From positions 1 through 64,000 of the forward strand of contig NZ_VLIY01000012.1 of assembly GCF_007489285.1 (NCBI RefSeq): a stretch of DNA of 64,000 bases, given 5' to 3'. Every line of letters starts with the position of its first letter. Positions within the stretch are counted from its first letter, which is position 1. Made by a program: the position numbers and the translations under genes. Of the stretch, positions 25,738 to 35,193 are shown in pieces. Below the pieces are notes generated by a model. That model did no database searches. It saw nothing but the letters and a program-made list of their open reading frames with translations, and had not been told where the DNA came from. This DNA comes from Skermania sp. ID1734. Lineage in GTDB: Bacteria; Actinomycetota; Actinomycetes; Mycobacteriales; Mycobacteriaceae.

Positions 25738-26085
25738 GTCAGCGGTAAACTGACGAGACCAAACTCCAGATGCGGTGAGTGACCATCTGCAGTGGCGCTC
25801 ACATGGTTCGTATAGCCCGGCCATCAACTCCGGAAGAGATGACCCCGGGGGACTGGACCACACACCCGGAATTCGGTTGAAAACACGGATATGAAGAAGA
25901 GATTCTTGATATTCGCAAACAACTGAAGAGCCGATACGACTTGTAAGTCGCAGATCGCGTAAGGCCAAACGCGAGTACCGCAAAGCGGTGGAGCCCCGGT
26001 TCAGCCAGTGCGCTGAAGGCTTCTCGACGGTTTACAAGCCTGACTCTCAACCGATGCGCCCGATTCCCCGTTCGGGCGCATTCGG
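25738..26085 (+). ncRNA. candidate large structured RNA, class unknown
   Basis: No protein frame is convincing here, but the DNA is full of dyads. A long-range stem closes the region: GTCAG (25738-25742) with CTGAC (26040-26044), and GTAAACTGACGAGA (25745-25758) with 26022-26035 (13 of 14 positions pair, one as G-T). Inside lie perfect hairpins: CAGATG/CATCTG (25767-25789), TCGCGT/ACGCGA (25955-25974), ACCGC-AAA-GCGGT (25977-25989) and TTCAGC/GCTGAA (26000-26017). A strong terminator hairpin follows at 26054-26081. This outline recalls 6S-like RNAs and the roughly 300-nt mycobacterial Ms1 RNA, but I cannot confirm identity. Strand is inferred from the terminator position. Confidence 0.6.
26054..26081. 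terminator. strong terminator hairpin after the structured region
   Basis: ATGCGCCCGA (26054-26063) pairs perfectly with TCGGGCGCAT (26072-26081) around an 8-base loop. It lies between convergent transcripts (candidate RNA on plus, repeat-protein gene on minus) and could stop both. Confidence 0.8.
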
Positions 26086-26109
26086 TCGTTCAGCGCCGGA
26101 TTGCGATTT

Positions 26110-27009
26110 CTAACCTTCAAGCATTTCGCCGTCGAGGTCCACCGTCGCCTCCAGTTCGCCCGCATCCAGGGACGAGCGTGTCCGTCCACGTCGCCACCGG
26201 CGCGGCAGTCTGGCGGCCACCTCGGTGATCGGAGCGACGGTGTGGCCGAGCCGCACTGTCGTTTCCTGAAGTCTGTCGACGCTGCGCCCGAGTTGATCCA
26301 GGTTCGGCGTGATCGACGCGACCGCAGAGGAGACGCTCACCAATTGGTCGAGCGGACCGCCAACAGCCACCAACCGGCTGATCGCGCCCTCTTCGGCGAG
26401 CAGCGTCTCCAGGATTCCACCCTCTTCGAGGATCCGGTCCACAACCCCACCCGGGGCCATGAGGCGTTCGACGGGTCCGCCCGGCGCGAGCAGTCGATCC
26501 ACCACGCCACCGGGCTGCAGCGCTCGATCGAGCACGCCGCCGGGTGCGGTGAGCCGGTCCAGCGCGCCGTCTTCGCGCATCAATCGCTCGAGCGGACCGC
26601 CCGGCAGCGTCAGTCGATCCACGATGCCGCCCGGCGCGAGCAGTCGCTCGATCAGACCGTCGTCCTCGAGAATGCGCTGGATCGGACCGTCGTTGGCGAG
26701 TATTCGCTCGATCGGGCCGTTGGGCGCCACGAGCTTGTCGGCGATGCCCTCCGGCTGCAGCAACCGATCGAGTTGCCCGCCCGGTCGCAGCGCGTGCCCG
26801 AGCGCGCGGTCCTCGTTCATCAGCTGAGCCACCCGGCCCATCAAATCCAGCGGCGCACCCATGGGCGGCGTGCCCAGGTTGAGGGTGCGGGCCGAGGTAT
26901 TGATCGTCATCCTGGCCACCGCGAGCGAGGTCTCGGCGATCACCAGAGCAGAATCGGCGGCCATGAATGCCGCCTTCGCGGACGTTGCCGCCATCCCGCC
27001 TAGATCCAT
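26110..27009 (-). CDS. decapeptide-repeat protein next to phoP (Rv0756c-like)
   Basis: This 299-residue protein of unknown function has three parts. Residues 1-75 are Ala/Met-rich and helical. Residues 76-225 are 15 contiguous 10-residue units close to PGGxxDRLLA (for example PGGVVDRLLA, PGGPVERLMA, PGGVVDRILE). The C-terminal part carries basic RLPRRWRRGRTR and an acidic tail. There is no signal peptide. The ATG stands 6 bases after a TAGGCT box (27016-27021). It is divergent from phoP, as Rv0756c is in M. tuberculosis. A regular 10-residue period suggests a solenoid or amphipathic fibre; no domain is known to me. Confidence 0.8.
   Translation of the reverse strand: MDLGGMAATSAKAAFMAADSALVIAETSLAVARMTINTSARTLNLGTPPMGAPLDLMGRVAQLMNEDRALGHALRPGGQLDRLLQPEGIADKLVAPNGPIERILANDGPIQRILEDDGLIERLLAPGGIVDRLTLPGGPLERLMREDGALDRLTAPGGVLDRALQPGGVVDRLLAPGGPVERLMAPGGVVDRILEEGGILETLLAEEGAISRLVAVGGPLDQLVSVSSAVASITPNLDQLGRSVDRLQETTVRLGHTVAPITEVAARLPRRWRRGRTRSSLDAGELEATVDLDGEMLEG
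26335..26784. repeat. 30-bp-period coding repeat, 15 units
   Basis: Fifteen tandem 30-base units encode the decapeptide repeats of the gene at 26110-27009. The DNA copies are diverged, but the protein pattern is regular. Confidence 0.85.
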
Positions 27010-27015
27010 GACGCC

Positions 27016-27021
27016 AGCCTA
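27016..27021 (-). promoter_or_regulatory. -10 box of the decapeptide-repeat gene
   Basis: TAGGCT on the minus strand is followed by 6 bases and the ATG at 27009, consistent with a leaderless transcript. Confidence 0.45.
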
Positions 27022-27155
27022 AGTGCTTGCGGCCGCGCGTCTTCCGGCCCGGCGAGGTGTTCGGCGACACAAACTCGAGCGGCTGTGGCGACTCTCCCAG
27101 TAAATTCACAGGAAGTATGCAGGCTCGGCAAAGCCGGATCGTAAAGGGTAGGAGT

Positions 27156-27863
27156 ATGACCGCCGCAACTGCTGAAGCTCGTGTGCTCGTCGTCGACGAC
27201 GAGCCGATGATCGTCGAATTGCTTTCGGTCAGTTTGCGTTTCCAAGGATTCGAGGTCGAGACGGCCAGTGACGGCGCCCAGGGACTCGACCGGGCACGCA
27301 GTTTCCGGCCCGATGCTCTGATCGTCGACGTGATGATGCCGGGCATGGATGGATTCGGGCTGCTGCGTCGGCTGCGCGCTGACGGCATCGATGCCCCTGT
27401 GCTGTTTCTCACAGCACGTGACGACGTAAATGACAAGATCACCGGCTTGACGCTGGGTGCCGACGACTATGTGACAAAGCCGTTCAGTCTCGAGGAGGTG
27501 GTGGCCCGGCTGCGGGTGATCCTGCGGCGGGTCGGCCACGGCGCCGACGATGCTCCGCGGACATCCCGGATCACCTTCGCCGACATCGAACTCGACGACG
27601 ACACCCACGAGGTCTGGAAGGCTGGCGAGCCGGTTTCGCTCTCGCCGACGGAGTTCACCCTGCTGCGGTACTTCATGGTCAATGCGGGCACCGTGCTGAG
27701 CAAGCCGCGCATTCTGGATCACGTGTGGCGCTACGACTTCGGTGGCGAGGTGGGCGTCGTCGAGTCTTACGTCTCCTATCTGCGCCGCAAGGTCGACACC
27801 GGCGACCGCCGGCTCATTCACACCCTGCGCGGGGTCGGCTACGTCATGCGCGAACCGCGGTAA
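27156..27863 (+). CDS. phoP: response regulator PhoP
   Basis: This 235-residue OmpR/PhoB-type regulator has a receiver domain with the acidic pair Asp14-Asp15, phospho-acceptor Asp58 in LIVDVMMPGMDG, and Lys108 in DDYVTKPFS. The winged-helix domain has LSPTEFTLLRYFMVNAGTVLSK and RYDFGGEVGVVESYVSYLRRK. These segments are nearly the same as M. tuberculosis PhoP, which controls complex-lipid synthesis, acid response and secretion. The ATG at 27156 follows AAAGGGTAGGAG. It is 2 bases upstream of phoR, divergent from an Rv0756c-like gene, as in M. tuberculosis. Confidence 0.95.
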   Translation: MTAATAEARVLVVDDEPMIVELLSVSLRFQGFEVETASDGAQGLDRARSFRPDALIVDVMMPGMDGFGLLRRLRADGIDAPVLFLTARDDVNDKITGLTLGADDYVTKPFSLEEVVARLRVILRRVGHGADDAPRTSRITFADIELDDDTHEVWKAGEPVSLSPTEFTLLRYFMVNAGTVLSKPRILDHVWRYDFGGEVGVVESYVSYLRRKVDTGDRRLIHTLRGVGYVMREPR

Positions 27864-27865
27864 TC

Positions 27866-29314
27866 GTGCACGAACGATGGGCTCGGTTCGGAGTTCCGCT
27901 GCGGTTCACGCTGGTCGCGGCGCTCGTTGTGATGGCCGCGTTAGGACTGCTCGCGTCCGGAGTGGCGGTGACATCCGCCATTGAACGGTCGCTGTTGCAC
28001 CGGACCGACCAGCAGTTACACGACGCCGCCGACACCTGGGCCAAGCCCCGCCCGGGTCACCCGTTGCCGCCGGCGCCGAACGAAGCCGGCCCCGGCAGGC
28101 CGCCGACAAAGTTCTACGTACGGGTGAAAAAGAACGGCGATCCCTCGCAGCTGATCATCAACGACGGCGACGTGCTGCCCGACATTCCGTCCGATCCGCC
28201 CGATCATCCGATAACCGTCGGCTCCGTACACGGCGAGAACGTGCAGTGGCGGGCATTGACCGCGCACAGTCCAGCGGGAACCACGACCGTGGCGCTGCGG
28301 CTCACCGACAACCAGGAGACGGTTGACCGACTCATCCTGCTGCAGTTGATCATCGGCGCGATCGTGCTGTCGGTACTCGGTGTAGCCGCGTACTTCGTGA
28401 TCCGGCGTAGCCTGCGGCCGCTGGCCGAGGTGGAACGGACCGCCGCGGCCATCGCCGCGGGCGACCTGCACAGACGAGTACCCGTGCGCGGCAACAACAC
28501 CGAAGTGGACAGGCTTTCAGTGGCGCTCAACGGCATGCTCGCCCAGATTCAGCGGGCATTCGCCGCCACCGCCGCGTCGGAGGAGGCCGCCCGCCGCTCC
28601 GAAGACAAGATGCGCCGCTTCGTCGCCGACGCCAGCCACGAATTGCGCACCCCGTTGACGACCATTCGCGGGTTCGCCGAATTGTTCCGCCAAGGTGCCG
28701 CGAAGGACACCGGACTGCTGATGAGCCGCATCGAAGGTGAGTCGGCGCGGATGGGTCTGTTGGTCGAGGACCTGTTGCTGCTGGCCCGACTCGACGAGCA
28801 GCGTCCGCTGGACCGCAAGCCCGTCGACCTGTTGGCGCTGGCCAGCGACGCGGTGCACGACGCCCGCGCCACGGCGCCGCAGCGAACCATCAAGCTCGAA
28901 GTCGGCGGCGGCCCCGGTACGCCCGAGGTCATGGGTGACGACGCCCGCCTGCGCCAAGTCCTGGCCAATCTGATGAGCAACGCCATCACCCATACCCCGC
29001 CGACCGCGGCCGTGACGCTGCGCGTCTCGACCACCAAGGACCAGGCGGTGCTCGAGGTGCGCGACACCGGCCCAGGGCTCGCCGAGGGCGAGGAGCAGCG
29101 AATTTTCGAGCGTTTCTATCGGACCGACACGTCGCGCACCCGGGAGAGCGGCGGCACCGGACTCGGTTTGTCGATCGTGGCCGCCCTGGTTCGGGCCCAC
29201 GAGGGCAGCGTGAGCGCGAAAAGCACGCCGGGCGAGGGCACGACGTTCACGGTCCGGCTACCGCGCATCCGAAACCGCGACCGCGTGGTTCAAGCGGGGA
29301 CGGTGTCGCCGTAA
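27866..29314 (+). CDS. phoR: sensor histidine kinase PhoR
   Basis: This 482-residue kinase is the partner of PhoP. It has a membrane segment (about 13-35), an extracytoplasmic sensor loop (about 36-155, Pro-rich), a second membrane segment (about 157-180), HAMP, and the phospho-acceptor His258 in [19 protein letters not shown]. The N box [21 protein letters not shown] and [14 protein letters not shown] follow. It starts with GTG 2 bases after the phoP stop. Its end overlaps the convergent HIT gene by 25 bases. Confidence 0.94.
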   Translation: MHERWARFGVPLRFTLVAALVVMAALGLLASGVAVTSAIERSLLHRTDQQLHDAADTWAKPRPGHPLPPAPNEAGPGRPPTKFYVRVKKNGDPSQLIINDGDVLPDIPSDPPDHPITVGSVHGENVQWRALTAHSPAGTTTVALRLTDNQETVDRLILLQLIIGAIVLSVLGVAAYFVIRRSLRPLAEVERTAAAIAAGDLHRRVPVRGNNTEVDRLSVALNGMLAQIQRAFAATAASEEAARRSEDKMRRFVADASHELRTPLTTIRGFAELFRQGAAKDTGLLMSRIEGESARMGLLVEDLLLLARLDEQRPLDRKPVDLLALASDAVHDARATAPQRTIKLEVGGGPGTPEVMGDDARLRQVLANLMSNAITHTPPTAAVTLRVSTTKDQAVLEVRDTGPGLAEGEEQRIFERFYRTDTSRTRESGGTGLGLSIVAALVRAHEGSVSAKSTPGEGTTFTVRLPRIRNRDRVVQAGTVSP

Positions 29315-29715
29315 CCGAGCTCGCGCAATGCCGCCCTGATCTTGTCCGCTGCCTCGTCCAGCGATTCCGCCGAGGGGTTCGGATCGGCCCGGGAAATGTT
29401 GAAGCCGTCCAGGTCCCAGGCCGGGAAGACATGCAGGTGCAGATGTGGCACCTCGATGCCGGCGATGAGCAGGCCGGCACGCGGCGCGTCGAACGCCTTT
29501 CGGACGGCTTGGCCGATCTTCTGGGCGACCGCCGTGATCCGCGCGAAGGTCTCGGGTTCGAGGTCTTGCCATTGGTCGATTTCCTTGCGCGGCACCACGA
29601 GCGTGTGCCCCTGAGCAATCGGGGCGATGGTCAGGAAGGCGACGACCTCATCGTCGCTCCATACGAATCGGCCGGGCAGGTCGCCATTGATGATCGCGCT
29701 GAAGACGGAAGGCAT
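29290..29715 (-). CDS. HIT-family nucleotide hydrolase/transferase (Rv0759c-like)
   Basis: This 141-residue protein has the HIT motif [10 protein letters not shown] with the histidine triad, plus [22 protein letters not shown] proteins hydrolyse or transfer nucleoside monophosphates (dinucleotides, aminoacyl-AMP and similar). The ATG at 29715 is chosen because TATTCT-N7-ATG gives a leaderless start and the product then begins [16 protein letters not shown], as expected. It lies downstream of phoR on the opposite strand, as Rv0759c does. Confidence 0.9.
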   Translation of the reverse strand: MPSVFSAIINGDLPGRFVWSDDEVVAFLTIAPIAQGHTLVVPRKEIDQWQDLEPETFARITAVAQKIGQAVRKAFDAPRAGLLIAGIEVPHLHLHVFPAWDLDGFNISRADPNPSAESLDEAADKIRAALRELGYGDTVPA

Positions 29716-29722
29716 GCAGCCG

Positions 29723-29728
29723 AGAATA
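29723..29728 (-). promoter_or_regulatory. -10 box of the HIT gene (leaderless)
   Basis: TATTCT on the minus strand lies 7 bases before the ATG at 29715. Confidence 0.5.
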
Positions 29729-29824
29729 GGCGCGCCGAGAAGATACCGTCGGACCGGGCGAGTCACAGGGAACTACCAGCTACGGCAAAGCCTCGACCTA
29801 GCGTCACGGCGCACAGTGGAATGC

Positions 29825-31078
29825 GTGAGCGAGCTGACCGTGATTCGTGACCCCGAAGCCCAATCGGCATCTGGTCCGACGAGCCGAAATCTGCGCCTCG
29901 TCGGACCGGTTCTCGACATTGCCGTCCCCGTCTACAACGAAGAGGCCGACCTCGAGCGGTGTGTGCGGCGACTGCACGACTTTTTGGCGGTCCACGTGCC
30001 CTACACCGCGCGCATCACGATTGCCGACAACGCCAGCCGAGACGACACCCTCGCCATCGCGCGCCGCCTGGCGAGCGAACTCGACGGCATTCGGGTGATT
30101 CACCTCGACCAGAAGGGTCGTGGCCGGGCACTACGGGCGGCCTGGTCGACGTCCGACGCGCAAATCGTCGCGTACCTCGACGTGGACCTGTCCACCGACC
30201 TCAATGCATTGATGCCGCTGGTGGCGCCGCTGATCTCCGGCCACTCCGACGTTGCCATCGGATCACGGCTGACCCGAGACTCGCGCGTCGTGCGGGGCCG
30301 CAAGCGAGAGGTGATCTCGCGCGGTTACAACCTGATCCTGCATGCGTCCTTGCGGACCCGCTTTTCCGACGCACAATGCGGGTTCAAGGCCGTGCGCGCC
30401 GAGGTCGCCCGCGAGCTGTTACCACTGGTGCAGGACGGTGAATGGTTCTTCGACACCGAACTGCTGGTGCTGGCCGAGCGGATCGGCCTGCGGATTCACG
30501 AAGTTCCGGTGGACTGGGTCGACGATCCCGACAGCCGGGTCGACATCCTCGACACCATCCGTAAGGACCTGCTCGGCATCGGACGGTTGGGCCGTGCGTT
30601 GCTGCTGGGCACCTTGCCGCTCGACGAACTGCGGCACAGCCTCGGCCGAGAACCGCTTGTCCCAGGGGTTCCACGCGGCATGGTCGGGCAGTTGGTGCGC
30701 TTCGGCATCATCGGCGTGATCAGCACCATCGCCTACGCGGTGCTGTATCTGCTGCTGCACCCGGCCACCGGCGCCCAGGCGGCCAACTTCCTGGCGCTGC
30801 TCATCACCGCGGTGCTCAACACGGCAGCCAACCGGGCCTTCACGTTCGGCGTGCGCGGCCGCCACCACGCGGGCCGGCACTACGTGCAAGGTTTGGTGAT
30901 TTTCGCGTTCGGGTTGCTGGTAACCAGCGGCTCGCTGTTTGCGCTGCATCAGTGGTGGCCGCATACGGACAAACATGTCGAGTTGGTAGTGCTTGTGCTC
31001 GCGAATCTCGTTGCGACGCTGATGCGTTTCGTCGGATTGCGGTGGGTTTTTCGGCCAGTAGCCGGATCGCAGCGATGA
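29825..31078 (+). CDS. membrane glycosyltransferase, GT2 domain fused to GtrA domain
   Basis: This 417-residue protein has an N-terminal GT-A domain: VPVYNEEADLERCV, DNASRDDT, the metal-binding AYLDVDLSTDL, and QCGFKAVR. A C-terminal GtrA-type domain follows with about four membrane segments (residues 290-415). Such fusions transfer sugar from a nucleotide to polyprenyl phosphate and pass it across the membrane. The start is the GTG at 29825, giving MSELTVIRD. It overlaps the next gene by ATGA, and the pair probably forms one envelope-glycosylation unit. Sugar and target are unknown. Confidence 0.87.
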   Translation: MSELTVIRDPEAQSASGPTSRNLRLVGPVLDIAVPVYNEEADLERCVRRLHDFLAVHVPYTARITIADNASRDDTLAIARRLASELDGIRVIHLDQKGRGRALRAAWSTSDAQIVAYLDVDLSTDLNALMPLVAPLISGHSDVAIGSRLTRDSRVVRGRKREVISRGYNLILHASLRTRFSDAQCGFKAVRAEVARELLPLVQDGEWFFDTELLVLAERIGLRIHEVPVDWVDDPDSRVDILDTIRKDLLGIGRLGRALLLGTLPLDELRHSLGREPLVPGVPRGMVGQLVRFGIIGVISTIAYAVLYLLLHPATGAQAANFLALLITAVLNTAANRAFTFGVRGRHHAGRHYVQGLVIFAFGLLVTSGSLFALHQWWPHTDKHVELVVLVLANLVATLMRFVGLRWVFRPVAGSQR

Positions 31079-33033
31079 CCGCCGTGCTGACGGCCGCCGG
31101 GCAGGCGCCCGCAGCGGCAGCATCCGGGCGCGAAAGACGTTGGGACCGTATCGGTCTGGCGACCTTACTGGTACTCGCCGCCGGGCTGTACCTGTGGGAT
31201 CTGTCCGCGTCCGGCTGGGCCAACTCGTTCTATTCTGCTGCAGCGCAGGCCGGTTCGGTGTCGTGGAAGGCGTTCTTCTTCGGTTCTTCGGACGCTGCCA
31301 ACTCGATAACGGTGGACAAGCCGCCCGCATCGTTGTGGCTGATGGGCCTGTCTGTGCGGATGTTCGGACTGAACAGCTGGGCACTTTTGGTTCCACAAGC
31401 GCTGCTCGGCGTGGCGTCGGTGGCCATGCTGTGGGCGGTTGTGCGCCGCTACTTCGGTGCCGTCGCCGGATTACTTGCGGGTCTGGTGCTGGCGCTGACC
31501 CCCGTCGCGGTGCTGATGTTCCGGTTCAACAACCCCGATGCGCTGCTGGTTTTCCTGATGATCGCGGCAGTGTGGGCGGTGTTGCGCGGCACCGAAAGCG
31601 GACGAACCGGCTGGCTGGTGGCGGCCGGCGCGCTGGTGGGACTGGGCTTCCTGACCAAACAGTTGCAGGTCATGCTCGTGGTTCCGGCACTGGCTTCGAC
31701 GTATCTGCTGGCCGGGCCGCGGCGGCTGCTGGCGCGGATGTGGCAACTGCTCGCCGCGCTGGTCGCGATGATTGTCAGCGCGGGTTGGTGGTTGCTCGTC
31801 GTCGAAGTGTGGCCGGCGGGCTCGCGGCCGTGGATCGGTGGCTCGCAGAACAACTCGATCCTCGAACTGACGCTCGGCTACAACGGTTTGGGCAGGCTCA
31901 GTGGCAACGAGGTGGGCAGCGTCGTACCGGGCGGATTCGGCGCGTTCGGCGGGGGATCCATGTGGGGCACGCCCGGCATAGGTCGGCTGTTCGAGCCGGA
32001 ACAGGGCGGACAGATCGCCTGGCTGATCCCCGCTGCGCTGCTGCTGTTGCTACTCGGCCTCCTGCTGCGCCGGCGCGCCCCCCGGACCGACCTCGCCCGC
32101 GCCGCACTGCTGGTGTGGGGACTTTGGCTGGTGGTCACCGGGCTGGTGTTCAGCTACATGGCGGGCATCTTCCACGCCTATTACACCGTCGCGCTCGCGC
32201 CAGCTGTCGCCGCATCGGTCGGTGCCGGAACGGTGCTTGCCTGGCGACATCGGGACCGGTTGTGGGTCCGGCTTTGGCTGGCGGTCACGCTGGCGATGAC
32301 GGCGGAAATGGCGTGGATTCTGTTGGCCCGCAGCCCGTCTTTTGTGCCGTGGCTGCGCTGGGTTGTGGTGGTCGGCGGGGTGGCGGGCGTCCTGGCGCTC
32401 GTCGCCGCAGGGCGTCGGGTTGCGGTGGTGGCCGGGGCCCTGACCCTGCTCGTGGGCCTCGCCGGACCGACGGCCTACGCGCTGGAAACGGTGGCCACCC
32501 CGCACCACGGTTCGATCGTTTCGGCCGGCCCGAACGTCGAGCACGGCTTCGGGCCAGGCGGTGGGCCAGGGATCGCCGGCCAGCGGCACCGGCCGCCGTG
32601 GATGACCGGCATGCCCGGTGGCGGGGAGTTCCGCGGACCGGGTAAGTTCGGCGGCCCTGGCGGCGGCTTGCTCGACGGGAGCACCCCTGGCCCGGCGCTG
32701 GTGGCGTTGCTCTCGCACGACGCCGACCACTACACCTGGGTCGCCGCGACCGTCGGCGCGAACGTGGCGTCGGGTTACCAACTCGCGACCCAACAGCCGG
32801 TCATGCCCATCGGCGGATTCAACGGCACCGACCCGTCGCCCACACTTGCGCAATTCCAACGGGACGTGGCCGCCGGTCGGATTCACTACTTCATCGGCGC
32901 CGGTGCGGGTCCGATGATGGCTCAGGGCGGTGAGTCGAGTGCGATCCGATCCTGGGTGGCCGACCATTTCGATTCGACGGTGGTCGACGGGGTGACGCTG
33001 TACGACCTGACCAGTCCTAAGACCGTACGCTGA
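31075..33033 (+). CDS. polytopic GT-C glycosyltransferase (ArnT/PMT-like, YkcB type)
   Basis: This 652-residue membrane protein has about 12 hydrophobic segments. The first external loop [36 protein letters not shown] is typical of the YkcB-type PMT/ArnT family. A Gly/Pro-rich linker near residues 485-540 leads to a C-terminal domain ([24 protein letters not shown] and onward). These enzymes use a polyprenyl-phosphate sugar made by a partner like the preceding GT2-GtrA gene, with which it overlaps by 4 bases. Acceptor unknown. Confidence 0.87.
   Translation: MTAVLTAAGQAPAAAASGRERRWDRIGLATLLVLAAGLYLWDLSASGWANSFYSAAAQAGSVSWKAFFFGSSDAANSITVDKPPASLWLMGLSVRMFGLNSWALLVPQALLGVASVAMLWAVVRRYFGAVAGLLAGLVLALTPVAVLMFRFNNPDALLVFLMIAAVWAVLRGTESGRTGWLVAAGALVGLGFLTKQLQVMLVVPALASTYLLAGPRRLLARMWQLLAALVAMIVSAGWWLLVVEVWPAGSRPWIGGSQNNSILELTLGYNGLGRLSGNEVGSVVPGGFGAFGGGSMWGTPGIGRLFEPEQGGQIAWLIPAALLLLLLGLLLRRRAPRTDLARAALLVWGLWLVVTGLVFSYMAGIFHAYYTVALAPAVAASVGAGTVLAWRHRDRLWVRLWLAVTLAMTAEMAWILLARSPSFVPWLRWVVVVGGVAGVLALVAAGRRVAVVAGALTLLVGLAGPTAYALETVATPHHGSIVSAGPNVEHGFGPGGGPGIAGQRHRPPWMTGMPGGGEFRGPGKFGGPGGGLLDGSTPGPALVALLSHDADHYTWVAATVGANVASGYQLATQQPVMPIGGFNGTDPSPTLAQFQRDVAAGRIHYFIGAGAGPMMAQGGESSAIRSWVADHFDSTVVDGVTLYDLTSPKTVR
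33026..33031 (+). promoter_or_regulatory. -10 box of purD (leaderless)
   Basis: TACGCT overlaps the stop codon of the upstream glycosyltransferase and ends 7 bases before the purD GTG. purD can therefore be transcribed separately from the glycosyltransferases. Confidence 0.55.
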
Positions 33034-33038
33034 GGTCC

Positions 33039-34292
33039 GTGCGCGTACTCGTCATCGGATCCGGAGCCCGTGAACACGCCCTCGTCCTGGCGCTCGCCCG
33101 CGACCCCGGCGTCAGCGAAGTGTTGTGTGCGCCGGGCAACGCTGGCATCGCGACCGCCGCGACGGTGCATCAGGTCGATGTGTCGTCAGCCGACGCCGTG
33201 GTCGCCTTGGCGAAAGAGCACCAGGTCGACCTGGTCGTGATTGGTCCCGAGGTGCCGCTGGTGCTGGGTGTGGCCGATGCGCTTCGGGCTGCCGGAATCG
33301 CCTGCTTCGGGCCATCCGCCGCGGCTGCCCGCATCGAGGGCTCGAAGGCGTTCGCCAAGGACGTGATGGCCGCGGCCGGCGTCCGGACCGCGCACAGCGA
33401 AGTTGTGGACAACCCGGCAGCCTTGGATGCGGCGCTCGACCGCTTCGGACCGACCTGGGTGGTCAAGGACGACGGTCTGGCTGCCGGCAAGGGCGTGGTG
33501 GTCACGCAGGATCGGCAGCAGGCGCGCCGGCACGCGGCCGAACTGCTCGACAAGGGCCATCCGGTGCTGCTCGAAAGTTTCTTGGACGGTCCGGAAGTCT
33601 CGCTGTTTTCGCTGGTCGACGGCACTACGGTGGTACCGCTGCTGCCCGCCCAAGACCACAAACGCGTCGGCGACAACGACACCGGGCCGAACACCGGTGG
33701 AATGGGTGCCTACACACCATTGCCGTGGCTGTCCGCGGACCTGGTGGACGAGATCGTCGAGACAGTCGTCCGCCCGGTCGCGGTAGAGATGGACAAGCGC
33801 GGATGCCCGTTCTCGGGACTGCTCTATGCCGGTCTGGCGATCGGCACAGACGGTCCGGCCGTGGTCGAATTCAACTGCCGCTTCGGCGATCCGGAAACCC
33901 AAGCGGTGCTTGCGTTGCTGGACAGCCCGCTCGGTGAACTTCTGAACGCGACGGCGACCGGAGCCCTGGCCTCGGCCGAGCCGCCGCGCTGGCGGCCCGA
34001 GTCGGCCGTGACCGTCGTGCTCGCCGCCGAAAATTACCCTGGCACACCGCGGGTGGGAGACGTGATCACGGGCGCCGACGGCGAGGGTGTCCTGCACGCG
34101 GGGACGGCCCGGCGCGATGACGGCGCAATCGTTTCTGCTGGCGGCCGGGTGCTCAGCATCGTCGGCACCGGCCCGGACCTGGCGGCCGCTCGCGCCCAGG
34201 CGTACGAACGCTTGGCCGGCATCAAACTGCCGGGCTCGCACTACCGGACCGATATCGCGCTGGCCGCTGAGCGGGGCCGGATCTCGGTCTAG
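33039..34292 (+). CDS. purD: phosphoribosylamine-glycine ligase PurD
   Basis: This 417-residue ATP-grasp enzyme joins glycine to 5-phosphoribosylamine, the second step of purine synthesis. It shows [13 protein letters not shown] at the N-terminus, [18 protein letters not shown], the ATP-grasp segments [13 protein letters not shown] and [25 protein letters not shown], and [14 protein letters not shown] for metal binding. The GTG is 7 bases after a -10 box. Its stop TAG and that of the convergent M23 gene share one CTAG. It corresponds to Rv0772. Confidence 0.96.
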   Translation: MRVLVIGSGAREHALVLALARDPGVSEVLCAPGNAGIATAATVHQVDVSSADAVVALAKEHQVDLVVIGPEVPLVLGVADALRAAGIACFGPSAAAARIEGSKAFAKDVMAAAGVRTAHSEVVDNPAALDAALDRFGPTWVVKDDGLAAGKGVVVTQDRQQARRHAAELLDKGHPVLLESFLDGPEVSLFSLVDGTTVVPLLPAQDHKRVGDNDTGPNTGGMGAYTPLPWLSADLVDEIVETVVRPVAVEMDKRGCPFSGLLYAGLAIGTDGPAVVEFNCRFGDPETQAVLALLDSPLGELLNATATGALASAEPPRWRPESAVTVVLAAENYPGTPRVGDVITGADGEGVLHAGTARRDDGAIVSAGGRVLSIVGTGPDLAAARAQAYERLAGIKLPGSHYRTDIALAAERGRISV

Positions 34293-35071
34293 CCCACCTT
34301 GATTCCGTGCAGCGCGAGCCAGCGCTGCGGGTCGACGTGCTGGCCGTTGATGATGATTTCGAAGTGCAGGTGCGGTCCGGTCGAGTCGCCGCGGTTACCC
34401 ATGCGGGCGATCTGCATGCCGCCCGGAACGCGCTCGCCCACGGAGACGAAAAAGTCGTAGAGGTGGCCGTAGACGGAAATCGTTCCATCATCGTGCTTAA
34501 TTCGCACCCACAGGCCGAATCCGCTCGCCGGCCCGGCATTGATGACCGTGCCGCTCGAGACCGCGTAGATCGGCGTGCCGATCGGGCCGGCGATGTCGAT
34601 GCCCTCGTGCATCGTGCCCCAGCGCGCGCCGAACCCGGAGGTGAAAACGCCGCGTGCCGGCAGGAAGTAGCCGCCGATGTTAGGGACGCCCGGGAGTATG
34701 GCGGCAGCCTGATTCGGACCCGAAGCGGACATCCACGGTTGCCACTGACCCGCAACCGCCGCGGCCGCCTCGGCCTTGGCGCGAGCCAGCGTCGCCTTGG
34801 CGGCATCCTCGACGACATGCTGCTCGCGGATGCGTTCACCCTTGGCAATCGCCTGCAGATACGCCGACGAGTCCGCACGCGGCGAAATCAGCACCTGCAG
34901 CTGGTGATCGACCTTCAGTGTCTGCACGTTCGCCGCGTTCTCGTACACGGCCGGTGCCACGCCGTGCGCTGACGCGATGGGCGCGGCCATCTTCGAGTGC
35001 GTGGCGTCGGCGGCAACGAGAAGCGCGGCGACGGCAATCACTATGAGCAGCGCACGATGTCGGGGCAGCAA
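34289..35071 (-). CDS. secreted M23-family metallopeptidase
   Basis: This 260-residue protein has an N-terminal signal or anchor sequence (residues 7-22), a helical linker rich in Ala, Lys and Glu (about 75-105), and a LytM/M23 domain. The zinc ligands are visible: His155 and Asp159 in HEGID, and His236 in HLHF; His203 (YGHL) and His234 complete the active site. The active-site set is complete, so it is probably a peptidoglycan endopeptidase. The start is a TTG with GAAGG 10 bases upstream, chosen because it gives a proper signal peptide. It converges on purD. Confidence 0.87.
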   Translation of the reverse strand: MLPRHRALLIVIAVAALLVAADATHSKMAAPIASAHGVAPAVYENAANVQTLKVDHQLQVLISPRADSSAYLQAIAKGERIREQHVVEDAAKATLARAKAEAAAAVAGQWQPWMSASGPNQAAAILPGVPNIGGYFLPARGVFTSGFGARWGTMHEGIDIAGPIGTPIYAVSSGTVINAGPASGFGLWVRIKHDDGTISVYGHLYDFFVSVGERVPGGMQIARMGNRGDSTGPHLHFEIIINGQHVDPQRWLALHGIKVG

Positions 35072-35180
35072 GGCCAGCGGTCCTTCGGTTCAACTTCGCC
35101 CGCGACATGTCGTTGCGGGCACACAGCTTCCGACGATAACAGCGCGTCGGTGCGGCCACAGGCGATTGAACAACTGGCGA

Positions 35181-35186
35181 TAACGT
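35181..35186 (+). promoter_or_regulatory. -10 box of the aminotransferase gene (leaderless)
   Basis: TAACGT is followed by 7 bases and the GTG at 35194. Confidence 0.5.
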
Positions 35187-35193
35187 CTAGGGC

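Noticed and set aside
25738-26085. Identity of the structured region as Ms1, tmRNA or RNase P RNA
   Set aside because: The tag and signature sequences of tmRNA and RNase P are absent, and the flanking genes are not those I remember for Ms1; only a general 6S-like outline remains.
26335-26784. CRISPR-like array with 30-base period
   Set aside because: There are no conserved repeats separated by unique spacers; the period is explained by decapeptide coding units in one open frame.
26117-27442. Long minus-strand frame across the repeat gene and phoP
   Set aside because: Its product is Arg/Gly-rich shadow sequence over the decapeptide gene and antisense to phoP.
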